DNA of 43,327 bases from Bordetella parapertussis (GTDB lineage: Bacteria; Pseudomonadota; Gammaproteobacteria; Burkholderiales; SG8-41), in assembly GCA_945901405.1 (NCBI GenBank), contig CAMDLH010000032.1, positions 1 through 43,327 on the forward strand, written 5' to 3'. How positions within the stretch are numbered: position 1 is the first letter of the stretch; every line of letters begins with the position of its first letter. The notes under the pieces are model-generated. The model had not been told where the DNA came from. It searched no databases and saw nothing but the letters and a program-made list of their open reading frames with translations. This document shows positions 1-7,460 of this stretch, piece by piece. Both the position numbers and the translations under genes were made by a program.

Positions 1-260
1 ACCGCCGCCACCAGCGATGTGGTCATGCGCGTGATGCCCGGCCCGTGCGTGACGTTGCACACGCCCACTTTGCCCGTGGCGCGCGCCCAGCCATCGGCCA
101 TCGACAACCCCGCGCCCTCGTCGCGCACGTCAATCATGCGCACGCCGGGCATCTTCGACATCGCAGCCGCCCACGACATATTGCCGTCGCCCATCAATCC
201 GAACACATCGGTCACGCCTTCCTTGACGAACGCGCGCGCCACGGCTTCGTAGACTTTCAT
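1..260 (-). CDS. Thiamine-diphosphate enzyme, N-terminal part (cut by window edge)
   Basis: This is the first 86 codons of a minus-strand gene that runs off the left edge. The start is the ATG at 260-258. The translation begins MKVYEAVARAFVKEG and continues through VFGLMGDGNMSW, a Glu in DVRDEGAG, and ADGWARATGK. This is the N-terminal pyrimidine-binding domain of the acetolactate-synthase/benzoylformate-decarboxylase superfamily. The Glu of DEGAG is in the position of the conserved glutamate that activates the thiazolium ring. It is divergent from, and paralogous to, the TPP enzyme starting at 395, with 134 bp between them. The substrate cannot be told from this fragment. Some members of this superfamily in Burkholderiales accessory regions act on small 2-oxo acids, but I cannot assign this one. 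Confidence 0.85.
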   Translation of the reverse strand, partial: MKVYEAVARAFVKEGVTDVFGLMGDGNMSWAAAMSKMPGVRMIDVRDEGAGLSMADGWARATGKVGVCNVTHGPGITRMTTSLVAA

Positions 261-332
261 TCAGAGTTTCCTTTTCTCGTTCCTTATTGTGGAAGCACAA
301 AAACAGCTACGCATGTTACCGCATCAATATTC

Positions 333-359
333 TTGCTTGCGCGTGAATCCTGCTATGCT
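333..359 (+). promoter_or_regulatory. Possible sigma70-type promoter for the TPP enzyme gene
   Basis: TTGCTT (333-338) and TATGCT (354-359) resemble -35 and -10 boxes, but their 15-nt spacing is shorter than the usual 16-18. They lie 35 nt before the ATG at 395, and a good ribosome site (AGGGAG, 385-390) follows. This is a weak, inspection-only call. Confidence 0.25.
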
Positions 360-394
360 TTTCGGGCACACACATTCAAACACAGGGAGCAAAC

Positions 395-2035
395 ATGCCA
401 AAAATGACTGGACACCGTTACTTCGCCGAAGCGATGAAAGGCTACGGCGTATCACATCTGTTTTATGTGAACACGATTATTCCGCCCGCGATGGTCGAGG
501 TGAGTAAAGTCGGCAGCACCAAACTGGTGATTGCCCACGGCGAAAAAGCCGCGGCCTACATGGCCGATGGCTATGCGCGTGCCTCGAACAAACCCGGCGT
601 GTGCCTGTGTCAGGACATCGGCAGCACCAATCTCGCCGCGGGCCTGCGCGATGCGCACATGGCCGGCTCGCCTGTTATCGCCATCAGTGGCGGACAAAAC
701 GACATGCCGCGTTATCGTCATGCGTATCAGAATGCCGAAGACCGCACCGCGTGGGATGGCGTAACCAAGGCCAACTATTCGGTGGATGCCGCGTCGCGTT
801 TTCCGGATTTACTGCGGCAGGCCTTTCGCGACGCCACCACCGGCGCGCCCGGCCCGGTGCATCTCGAATTGAGAGGAAATGCCGGGCAGATGCTCGACAA
901 AGAGGCCGATTACGATCTCACCGTCGAACAGCGTTACACGCGCTACCCGGCGTTTCGCCCCTGCGCAGAAAGCCCCGACATCACCGCTGCGCTGAAGGAA
1001 TTAAAAGAAGCCGCCAAGCCCATCATCGTGGTCGGCGGGGGTGCTGTGAAATCGCTCGCCGGTGCGGAAGTCGTTGCACTTGCCGACAAATTGCAAATTC
1101 CCATTGCCACCAGCCTGCATGCGCGCGCGCTGGTGCCCGACGATCACGCGCTGGGCGTCGGCGTGCCGGGCAGCTATTCGCGCTGGTGCGCGAACAAGGC
1201 CGTGGCCGCCGCGGATATGGTGTTTTTCATCGGCAGCCATACTGGCGGCCAGGTCACCAACGGCTGGCAGATTCCGAAAATCGGCGTGCGCACGATACAA
1301 CTCGACATCGATCCGAATGAACTCGGCCGCAATTACCCCAACACCGTGTCGCTGTGCGGCGACGCCAAGGTGACGCTGGCGAAAATGGTGGCCGAAGCCG
1401 GCCCCGCCACGCCGCGCGCCGAGTGGCTCGAGCAAGTGCGCGGCTACGTCGCCGACTACTGGGCCGAGAGCGACCCGCTGCGTAACTCGGATGACGTGCC
1501 AATCCGCCCCGAACGCATGGCGAAGGAACTGGGCGAGTGGATGCCGTCCAACGCGGTGCTGGTGGTCGATACCTTCCACGCCGCGCTGTGGACCGCGCAG
1601 ATGGCGAAAATGAAAGCCGGCCAGCGCTACATCCGTTGCGGCGGCTCGCTCGGCTGGGGCTTCCCAGGCACGCTGGGCGTGAAAGCCGCGCTGCCGGACA
1701 CACCGGTGATCGGCTTCGCCGGCGACGCGGGCTTTTATTACCACATGGCCGAAATGGAAACCGCCGCGCGCTGCGGCATCAACGCGGTGATGGTGGTGAA
1801 CAACAACTACTCCGGCGGCGTGGCGGAAGCGGCGATGTTCCAGAAAGAAGTGAATTTCGCCAACGTGGCGAACTCGATGGGCTGCGCGGGATTCCGCGTG
1901 GAGAAACCCGACGGCATACGTGCGGCGCTAGACCGCGCACTGGCGTGCGGCAAACCCGCGATCGTCGAGATCATAGGCAACGCGTCGATTCGCGCGAAAC
2001 GCGGATGGGCGCCGGCGGGAATTACCGGGGAATAA
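395..2035 (+). CDS. Thiamine-diphosphate-binding protein, acetolactate synthase-like (546 aa)
   Basis: This is a full-length three-domain TPP enzyme. The N-terminal domain has the activating glutamate at residue 50 (AHGEKAAAYMADGYARA). The central Rossmann-like domain spans roughly residues 190-330 (IIVVGGGAVKS, QLDIDPNELGRNY). The C-terminal domain carries the metal/TPP motif: GDAG at 443-446 and NNN at 469-471, the usual spacing for GDG-X~26-NN. Length agrees with the acetolactate-synthase large-subunit family, but no regulatory subunit is nearby and the sequence is not a typical IlvB, so biosynthetic acetolactate synthase is unlikely. The ATG at 395 is supported by AGGGAG five bases upstream. 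It stands alone, divergent from a paralogous fragment and followed by a palindromic repeat directly after the TAA. The substrate is unknown; decarboxylation or carboligation of a 2-oxo acid is the family expectation. Confidence 0.85.
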   Translation: MPKMTGHRYFAEAMKGYGVSHLFYVNTIIPPAMVEVSKVGSTKLVIAHGEKAAAYMADGYARASNKPGVCLCQDIGSTNLAAGLRDAHMAGSPVIAISGGQNDMPRYRHAYQNAEDRTAWDGVTKANYSVDAASRFPDLLRQAFRDATTGAPGPVHLELRGNAGQMLDKEADYDLTVEQRYTRYPAFRPCAESPDITAALKELKEAAKPIIVVGGGAVKSLAGAEVVALADKLQIPIATSLHARALVPDDHALGVGVPGSYSRWCANKAVAAADMVFFIGSHTGGQVTNGWQIPKIGVRTIQLDIDPNELGRNYPNTVSLCGDAKVTLAKMVAEAGPATPRAEWLEQVRGYVADYWAESDPLRNSDDVPIRPERMAKELGEWMPSNAVLVVDTFHAALWTAQMAKMKAGQRYIRCGGSLGWGFPGTLGVKAALPDTPVIGFAGDAGFYYHMAEMETAARCGINAVMVVNNNYSGGVAEAAMFQKEVNFANVANSMGCAGFRVEKPDGIRAALDRALACGKPAIVEIIGNASIRAKRGWAPAGITGE

Positions 2036-2037
2036 AC

Positions 2038-2068
2038 GTAGGATGGGTGCAGCGCAGCGTAACCCATC
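2038..2068 (+). repeat. REP-like element, single half copy
   Basis: A 31-bp unit beginning GTAGGATGGGTG and ending AACCCATC starts two bases after the TAA of the TPP gene. The same unit occurs as a facing pair at 13144-13224, also two bases after a stop codon. The unit is internally self-complementary (GATGGGT...ACCCATC). Confidence 0.8.
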
Positions 2069-2099
2069 GCAACCTCAATCGCGGAATTGTCTTTGCATG

Positions 2100-2130
2100 A
2101 TTGAACTCGCGCCACGAGGGCGAGTTCAAT
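2100..2130 (-). terminator. Strong hairpin at the end of the Bug gene
   Basis: A perfect 11-bp inverted repeat (2100-2110 ATTGAACTCGC, 2120-2130 GCGAGTTCAAT) with a 9-nt loop covers the stop codon of the minus-strand gene at 2126. There is no T-run on either strand, so intrinsic termination is uncertain. It may act as a bidirectional mRNA end or stabiliser between the two convergent genes. Confidence 0.5.
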
Positions 2131-3121
2131 CCACGGTAATGCCCGTCTGCTTGATCATCTTCTCCCAGCGCGCGACATCGGCGCGGATGAAAGCAGCGAA
2201 TTCCTCCGGCGTGCTGGGCGACACCGCACCGCCTTCGAACTGCAGCAGTTTCTGCACATCGGGCATCGCCAGCACTTTCACCACCTCGCGATTTAACCGA
2301 GTGACGATTTCTCGCGGCGCCTTGGCGGGCGCCAGCACGCCGTGCCAGATCGTCGATTCAAAACCCGGCACGCCGGCTTCGGTGACCGTGGGCACATCGG
2401 GAAACAAATGCGATCTTTTTTCGCCGGTGACGGCGAGCAGCCGCGCGCGGCCGTCGCGTGCAAAATTCAGCGACGACACCATCGACGTCATCATGTAGGA
2501 CACGCGCCCCGCGCGCAGATCCATCATGCCCGGCGCGCCGCCCTTGTACGGCACATGCAAGGTGTTGATGCCCAGCGCCTGATTAAAAAATTCACCCATC
2601 ACATGACTGCTGCTGGCAATGCCCGCCGTCGCGAACGAGAGCTTGCCGGGGCTGGCCCTGGCGGCGGCGATCAGATCGCTCAGCGACTTTAACGGCGACG
2701 TATCGTTGACCACGATCACCTGCGGCGTGCGCACCGCCAGCGACACGGGTGCAAAGTCGGTAAGCGTGTTGTAGTTCTTCTGCTTGCGCACCGCCTGCCC
2801 CACCACCAGATTGCCGTCTTGCCCCAGCACAAGCGTGTAGCCGTCGCCAGTCGCCTTTGCCGCCAGTTCAGCGCCCAGCGCTCCGCCCGCCCCAGCGCGG
2901 TTATCCAGCACCAAGGGCTGCCCCAGCCCCTCGGAAAGTTTGATGCCGATAATGCGCGCGTAAGTATCGGTGCTGCCGCCCGGCGGAAACGGCACGATGA
3001 ATCGAATCGGACGCGTGGGATAGGCTTGCCCCGCGCCCGCCGCGGCAGCCAGCGCAATGGGAGTGGAAGCAACCGCGGCCAGCCCGCACGCGGCGTTAGC
3101 AATACACGCTGAAAATTTCAT
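2126..3121 (-). CDS. Bug/TctC-family periplasmic receptor 1 (331 aa)
   Basis: This is a periplasmic solute-binding protein of the Bug (Bordetella uptake gene) family, the receptor component of tripartite tricarboxylate transporters, which bind small carboxylates or related compounds. It has a signal peptide of about 26 residues rich in Ala. It then shows the family hallmarks: YPTRPIRFIVPFPPGG, the DNRAGAGG loop, GDGYTL, LHVPYKGGAPGMMDL and the FPDVPTVTEAGVPGFES region. Length is typical (about 320 residues). It is the only receptor in this cluster on the minus strand and is transcribed away from receptors 2 and 3. No TctA/TctB membrane subunits are present in the window, so it presumably uses a transporter encoded elsewhere or acts as a sensor. 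The ligand is not predictable from sequence alone. Confidence 0.93.
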   Translation of the reverse strand: MKFSACIANAACGLAAVASTPIALAAAAGAGQAYPTRPIRFIVPFPPGGSTDTYARIIGIKLSEGLGQPLVLDNRAGAGGALGAELAAKATGDGYTLVLGQDGNLVVGQAVRKQKNYNTLTDFAPVSLAVRTPQVIVVNDTSPLKSLSDLIAAARASPGKLSFATAGIASSSHVMGEFFNQALGINTLHVPYKGGAPGMMDLRAGRVSYMMTSMVSSLNFARDGRARLLAVTGEKRSHLFPDVPTVTEAGVPGFESTIWHGVLAPAKAPREIVTRLNREVVKVLAMPDVQKLLQFEGGAVSPSTPEEFAAFIRADVARWEKMIKQTGITVD

Positions 3122-3234
3122 GGCAATCGATCAACAGTGATGAAGAAACAACGCGCTGAGCATATCAGGACGCGGCGTTGTCTACGCCAATGTAAATAGT
3201 GAATTCAAGACTATGAAATGAGGGATTCAAAAAA

Positions 3235-3256
3235 GTTAATAAAAACAATTAGTTAC
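3235..3256 (-). repeat. Recurrent AT-rich 22-mer, copy 1
   Basis: On the minus strand this reads GTAACTAATTGTTTTTATTA and continues AC. It is one of seven near-identical intergenic copies in the window; the approximate consensus is GTAAGTTATTGTTTTTATTA. It is located between divergent Bug genes. Confidence 0.6.
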
Positions 3257-3389
3257 GATATCTATTACACTTTTCAGGCGCTGTCTGGTGCATATTTTGC
3301 ACCTGCGGCACATCCAAAAACATCTCCCTCATCCCAACACTTCTCCCGCGGGGCTACTCTATGCACACATCTCCACACTCTGTCCCCTC

Positions 3390-3405
3390 GCCCCGCAAGC
3401 GGGGC
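3390..3405. repeat. Compact GC hairpin in a repeat-like segment
   Basis: GCCCCGC-AA-GCGGGGC is a 7-bp stem (5 bp if the loop is opened to four bases). The flanking text (CCCCTCGCCCCGCAAGC) resembles the CCCTCTCCC/GGGAGAGGG repeat at 27708-27730 and may be a diverged member of the same dispersed family. Confidence 0.5.
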
Positions 3406-3462
3406 CAGGGCGCCGTGCCATGGATATGCATGCACAGATTGCCATTCGGGGCGAAGGCTGAG

Positions 3463-4491
3463 ATGGGGGTGGGTGTTACGATTGCGTTGCGCTTTTTCTT
3501 CCGAGAGGCTGCCTTGCATTCACGATCAAGCTTGCTGACTTTTCTTTACATGGTTGTCTTGACCGCCGCGCAGCACGCCGGCGCGCAAGACTCTTACCCC
3601 TACCGCCCGGTGCGCATCGTAGTGCCCACCGCGCCCGGCGGCCCCAGCGACATCACCTCGCGCATACTCGCCAACGAGTTGACCAAGCGCTGGGGGCGGC
3701 AGGTAATCGTGGATATACGCCCCGGCGCGGGCACCATCATCGGCACCGAGATCGTCGCCAAGGCCGCGCCTGACGGCTATACGCTGCTCGCGGCGCCCGG
3801 TGCCATCGCCACCAACCCGGCGAGCTACAAGAAGCTGCCGTACGATGCGTTGCGTGATCTTGCCACCATCACGCAATCGTACATTGTGGCGAATCTGCTT
3901 GTCATTCATCCATCGCTGCCGGCAAAAAACGTCAAGGAGTTCATCGCTATCGCGAAGGCGCGCCCCAATGACATTCTCTATGCCTCGGCCGGGCACGGCA
4001 CGGTGCCGCACTTGACGATGGAACTCTTCGCCAGCATGGCGGGGATACGCCTTGTGCACGTGGCCTACAAGGGAAGCGGGCCGGGGCTGGTCGAGTTGAT
4101 GGCGGGCCGCGTCGCCGCCAATGCATCGAGCACGGTGTCGCTGATACTGCCGCACATCAAGGCGGGCAAACTGCGCGCGCTCGGCATCACCACCACCACG
4201 CGCTCGGCCGCGATGCCCGACATCCCCACCATCGCCGAATCCGGCGTGCCCGGCTATGAAGCCGTGCAATGGGGCGGCATGCTGGCGCCCGCGGGCACGC
4301 TGGCGGAACTCATCAGCCGGCTCAACAAGGAATTCGTCTCGATACTGCGCACGCCCGAGGTCACCGAGCGCCTCGCGGCCGACAACGCCACCGTGGTCGC
4401 CGGCACGCCGGAGCAATTTGCCGCGTTCATGAAATCAGAAACCGCGAAATGGGCCAAGGTCGCTCGCGCCGCGGGCATACAACCGGAGTAA
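3463..4491 (+). CDS. Bug/TctC-family periplasmic receptor 2
   Basis: This is a tripartite-tricarboxylate-type receptor with the usual series of motifs: YPYRPVRIVVPTAPGG, DIRPGAGT, APDGYTLL, LVHVAYKGSGPGL and MPDIPTIAESGVPGYEA. The open frame extends up to 3361, but that part is repeat-like. I prefer the ATG at 3463, preceded by GAAGG at a five-base spacing. The TTG at 3514, preceded by GAGAGG, is a good alternative. Both give a hydrophobic leader (LLTFLYMVVLTAA) ending at AGAQ, after which the mature protein begins. It is followed after six bases by receptor 3, so the two are probably cotranscribed. Two different receptors in one transcript suggest related or alternative ligands, or recent duplication and divergence. 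The ligand is unknown. Confidence 0.9.
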   Translation: MGVGVTIALRFFFREAALHSRSSLLTFLYMVVLTAAQHAGAQDSYPYRPVRIVVPTAPGGPSDITSRILANELTKRWGRQVIVDIRPGAGTIIGTEIVAKAAPDGYTLLAAPGAIATNPASYKKLPYDALRDLATITQSYIVANLLVIHPSLPAKNVKEFIAIAKARPNDILYASAGHGTVPHLTMELFASMAGIRLVHVAYKGSGPGLVELMAGRVAANASSTVSLILPHIKAGKLRALGITTTTRSAAMPDIPTIAESGVPGYEAVQWGGMLAPAGTLAELISRLNKEFVSILRTPEVTERLAADNATVVAGTPEQFAAFMKSETAKWAKVARAAGIQPE

Positions 4492-4497
4492 ATCCCT

Positions 4498-5472
4498 ATG
4501 AAAAAAATAGTGCTGTTACCGTGGTTTCTCTTTTTCTGTGCATACAACGTTTGCGCGCAACCCTGGAAACCCGATCAGATAGTCGAGATCGTCGTCGGCA
4601 CCGCGCCCGGCAGCGGCCCTGACCGCAGCGCGCGCTTCATCCAGCAATACTGGCAGCAGACCAAACTGGTGGATGCGCAGGTTATCGTCGTCAACAAGCC
4701 CGGCCCCAGCAGCACGGTGTCCGGCGCCTACGTGCAGAAGTTCGAGCGCAACGGCCACTACGTACTGCTCTCCGGCAAGGCCATCATCACCAGCGACATC
4801 GCCGGGCGCATCCCGTTTCGCTACAGCGACCTGACGCCCATCACGCATTACCTCGATGAATACATCGGCGTCGCGGTGAAAGCCGATTCGCCGATCAAGT
4901 CGGGCCGCGATCTTATCGAGCGGCTGAAAAAAGACCCCGCCGCACACAGCATCGGCGTGGCCACCAGCATCGGCAACGCCAATCATCAGGCGGTCGCAGC
5001 GGCGCTGAAAGCTTCCGGTGTGGACATCCGCAAAATGCGCAACGTCGTGTTTCAGGCTGGCAGCGCCGCCGTCACCGCCATGCTCGGCGGGCACGTGGAC
5101 GTCGTGCCCGTATCCATCGGCAGCTACGTCGGCGAGCTGCAAGCAGGCCGCGTGCGCGTGATCGCGGTATCGTCGCCACAGCGGCTTACAGGCGTATTCG
5201 CCGAAGTGCCCACGTGGCGCGAACAAGGCATCGATTCAGTCACCTCGGTATGGCGCGGCGCGTTCGGGCCCAAGGGCATGAGCGCGGCGCAGATCACGTA
5301 TTGGGAAACCGTCTTCCAGCGCATGATGAATTCGCCACAGTGGCAAAAAGAAATCGAGAGCACCTACGGCGTGAGCGAATTCAAAGGCTCGGCGTGGACG
5401 CGCAAATACATGGATCAGGACTACGCGCTGGAGCGGGCATTTTTAGTGGATTTGGGATTGATCAAGAAATAG
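4498..5472 (+). CDS. Divergent Bug/TctC-like periplasmic protein 3 (324 aa)
   Basis: This is a secreted solute-binding protein with a clear signal peptide (MKKIVLLPWFLFFCAYNVCA, cleavage before QPWKP). The fold markers of the Bug family are recognisable but altered: IVEIVVGTAPGSGPDR replaces the usual VPFPPGG loop, VVNKPGPSST replaces the NRPGAGG loop, and the APDGYT motif is missing, with NGHYVLLSG in its place. The PYKG segment is also absent (FQAGSAAVTAMLGGHVDV). It therefore belongs to a distant branch of the family and may bind a different kind of ligand. The start ATG lies six bases after the stop of receptor 2, which argues for one operon. The downstream gene is convergent. Assignment to the receptor superfamily is secure; its role is not. 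Confidence 0.85.
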   Translation: MKKIVLLPWFLFFCAYNVCAQPWKPDQIVEIVVGTAPGSGPDRSARFIQQYWQQTKLVDAQVIVVNKPGPSSTVSGAYVQKFERNGHYVLLSGKAIITSDIAGRIPFRYSDLTPITHYLDEYIGVAVKADSPIKSGRDLIERLKKDPAAHSIGVATSIGNANHQAVAAALKASGVDIRKMRNVVFQAGSAAVTAMLGGHVDVVPVSIGSYVGELQAGRVRVIAVSSPQRLTGVFAEVPTWREQGIDSVTSVWRGAFGPKGMSAAQITYWETVFQRMMNSPQWQKEIESTYGVSEFKGSAWTRKYMDQDYALERAFLVDLGLIKK

Positions 5473-5531
5473 CGGTCTCATCACCATCACCGATCTCGGC
5501 GGCGACCGCAGCACGAATCCGTGCATGCACA

Positions 5532-6272
5532 TCATTCTGATTCCAGCAAAAGCCCCTGCCCCGCCACCGGCAAGCCGCGCCCCGCGCCGCGCAACGCGGC
5601 CCATAGGCTGGCGTTCAGATTGAGCAACACCGGTTTGCCGAATTCCGCTTCCAGCGGCCCCACGGCATGGGTGCTCAGCCAGCGCCCGCCGGGCAGGATC
5701 AAACCTTGCGCCGATGGCGCGGCCTGCAGCGCGGCGCGGCCAAGATTGATCGCGAGCTGCATGCCGTCCGCGGCCTTCAACGTCGCGTTCTCCGCCATGG
5801 TGGCGCCGCGCGCTTGCCTGCCAACCACTTCGATGCCGGTCAGCTTGAGATAAGCGGCCACCGCGTCGTTAAGCGGCTCATGCCAGCGCGTAGCCAGCGC
5901 GACGCGTTTCAATTTCAGATGGTTGGCTGCCGCGGCTATCGCTTCCAGATCGGTGTCGAAGGTGACGCCGGTGCGCTTTTTCACTTCCGCGCCCAGCGCC
6001 AGCACGCGCTCGCGCCCCAGCGCCGCGGATACCGGCACGCCGGTGAGCACGATGTGAGTGGCGCCAGCCTCTGCAAGTTCTTCGACATGTTTCCAGAACA
6101 GCGGCAGTTCGTGTTCGACCGCCACCGTCGAGTAATCGGATATCTCCAGATTGGCGAGCATCAACATCACGCCATCGGGTGCGAAGCGGTAGAACTGATA
6201 CGGCACGTTGTCAACGATGGGATGCGGCGTGATGTACGCCATGCGCAGCCAGGGTTCGGTCAGTGGTTTCAT
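5532..6272 (-). CDS. Asp/Glu-racemase-fold protein, arylmalonate decarboxylase/maleate isomerase-like, no cysteine (246 aa)
   Basis: Length and motifs fit the Asp/Glu/hydantoin racemase superfamily branch that contains maleate cis-trans isomerase and arylmalonate decarboxylase. The first half-site is at residues 74-86 (IVLTGVPVSAALG), matching the G-T-S position of arylmalonate decarboxylase. The second is at 191-212 (LILPGGRWLS, then GPLEAEFGKP), followed by N220ASLWAALR. In characterised members one or two cysteines at these half-sites do the proton transfer. Here both are replaced (Gly78 and the Pro-Gly-Gly at 194-196), and the whole protein contains no cysteine. It may be a divergent enzyme with another catalyst or a binding protein. 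It is convergent with receptor 3 and divergent from receptor 4. The ATG at 6272 is the natural start. The superfamily is clear, the activity unknown. Confidence 0.8.
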   Translation of the reverse strand: MKPLTEPWLRMAYITPHPIVDNVPYQFYRFAPDGVMLMLANLEISDYSTVAVEHELPLFWKHVEELAEAGATHIVLTGVPVSAALGRERVLALGAEVKKRTGVTFDTDLEAIAAAANHLKLKRVALATRWHEPLNDAVAAYLKLTGIEVVGRQARGATMAENATLKAADGMQLAINLGRAALQAAPSAQGLILPGGRWLSTHAVGPLEAEFGKPVLLNLNASLWAALRGAGRGLPVAGQGLLLESE

Positions 6273-6439
6273 TTTTTCGGTATGTGGATGAAAAAATATT
6301 CACCGGGGCAATTTAATCCGTTTGAGCCGCGCTTGTCGAGTCCCGAATCAAGGCATGAATTGCATTTGCGCCGTCACGACATCACCCTCCATCGTGATAG
6401 CATTCCAGCCTTCAGCGGTTCAGGCAACGGAGGGCTGTC

Positions 6440-7426
6440 TTGCGACCTCGTTCGATGGTGTTGAAAATCGTGTCTGCCACTACGGTATTCGTGGCGCTCG
6501 TTGTGCCTTTGCGTGCAAGCGCGCAAGACACTTACCCCGCCCGCCCGATAAGAATCGTGGTCCCCAGCGGCAGCGGCTCGGGCAGCGACATCCTCGCGCG
6601 CATGATCGCGCAGCGGCTCACCGAGCGGCTGGGCAAACAGGTGGTGGTCGAAAACCGCACGGGTGCGGGCAATATGATCGGCTATGAGTTTGTCGCGCGC
6701 TCGGCGCCGGATGGTTATACGATAGGTTCGGGCGTGAGCACGCTGGCCATCAACGCCGTGACTTTCAAGAAAGTGCCCTACAACGCGCTGCGTGATTTCG
6801 AGCCGATCTCGCACACGGCCAATGTGCCTAATCTGCTGGTCACCCATCCCGCCCTGCCGGTGAAAAATCTCAAGGACTTACTCGCGCTCGCCAAATCACG
6901 CCCCGGCGAGTTGTTTTATGCCTCGGCCGGATTCGGCACCAACCCGCACCTGACAATTGAACTGCTGGGCAGCATGGCGCAGGTGCGCTTTGTTCATGTG
7001 CCCTACAAGAGCGGCCCGCCGGGACTTACCGACTTGATGGCCGGGCAAGTGCAATTGATGGCGACCGCAATGAATTACCTGCGCCCGCATGCTCTCGCGG
7101 GCCGCCTGCGCGCGCTCGGCGTGACCACGGCCAAGCGCACGGCGTCGATGCCCGACATGCCGACACTCGCCGAAGCCGGTGTGCCCGGCTTTGAATCCGT
7201 GCAGTGGTACAGCCTGATCGCGCCGGCGAAAACGCCGCGTCCCATCATCGAACGGCTCAATCGCGAAGTTGTCGCTTATCTCAAATTGCCCGAGGTGCAA
7301 GAAAAATTGGTGGCCGACGGCACCGAAGTCGTCGGCACCACACCCGAGGAATTCGCCGCGTTTCTGCGCGAGGAAACGGTGAAATGGGCGAGCGTCGCGA
7401 AGGCTGCCGGCATCAAACCCGAATAG
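6440..7426 (+). CDS. Bug/TctC-family periplasmic receptor 4 (328 aa)
   Basis: This is a periplasmic receptor with motifs YPARPIRIVVPSGSGSGSD, ENRTGAGN, APDGYTIG, VHVPYKSGPPGLTDL and MPDMPTLAEAGVPGFES. The VPSGSGSGSD loop departs from the common VPFPPGG form, as in receptor 2 (VPTAPGG), and suggests a different ligand. The start is a TTG at 6440 with GGAGGG five bases upstream; the first ATG (6455) lacks a comparable site. The signal peptide ends near RASAQ. It is the first gene of a four-gene set: receptor 4, bicupin (34-bp gap), OsmC-like protein (5-bp gap), receptor 5 (ATGA overlap). This implies that the bound compound is handled by the bicupin or oxidised/peroxidic intermediates by the OsmC-like protein, but that is inference. 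Confidence 0.92.
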   Translation: MRPRSMVLKIVSATTVFVALVVPLRASAQDTYPARPIRIVVPSGSGSGSDILARMIAQRLTERLGKQVVVENRTGAGNMIGYEFVARSAPDGYTIGSGVSTLAINAVTFKKVPYNALRDFEPISHTANVPNLLVTHPALPVKNLKDLLALAKSRPGELFYASAGFGTNPHLTIELLGSMAQVRFVHVPYKSGPPGLTDLMAGQVQLMATAMNYLRPHALAGRLRALGVTTAKRTASMPDMPTLAEAGVPGFESVQWYSLIAPAKTPRPIIERLNREVVAYLKLPEVQEKLVADGTEVVGTTPEEFAAFLREETVKWASVAKAAGIKPE

Positions 7427-7460
7427 ATTTTTGTCATCCAACCAATACAGGAGAATCAAC

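Larger units (their letters stand above)
3122..3462. other. Divergent intergenic region, AT-rich then repeat-like
   Basis: No gene is supported here. The half from 3170 to 3300 is clearly AT-rich and probably holds the promoters for the two divergent Bug genes. It contains one minus-strand copy of the recurrent GTAAGTTATTG motif (3235-3256). The half from about 3300 to 3440 looks like a decayed dispersed repeat (CCCCTCGCCCCGC then GCGGGGC) ending in a compact hairpin at 3390-3405. An open frame continues from 3361 into the next gene, but this part shows no coding resemblance. Confidence 0.6.

Noticed and set aside
1001..1744. Long antisense frames opposite the TPP enzyme and many other genes
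   Set aside because: High GC content gives long spurious frames; their translations are His/Arg-rich and show no family motif, while the sense strand has clear domains.
395..2035. Assignment of the TPP enzyme as biosynthetic acetolactate synthase (ilvB)
   Set aside because: No ilvH or ilvC neighbours exist, and the sequence is divergent, with a paralogue alongside in a catabolic setting.
3361..3462. N-terminal extension of receptor 2 up to an ATG at 3361
   Set aside because: The translation resembles no Bug leader, and the DNA holds a hairpin and repeat-like sequence; the signal peptide starts later.
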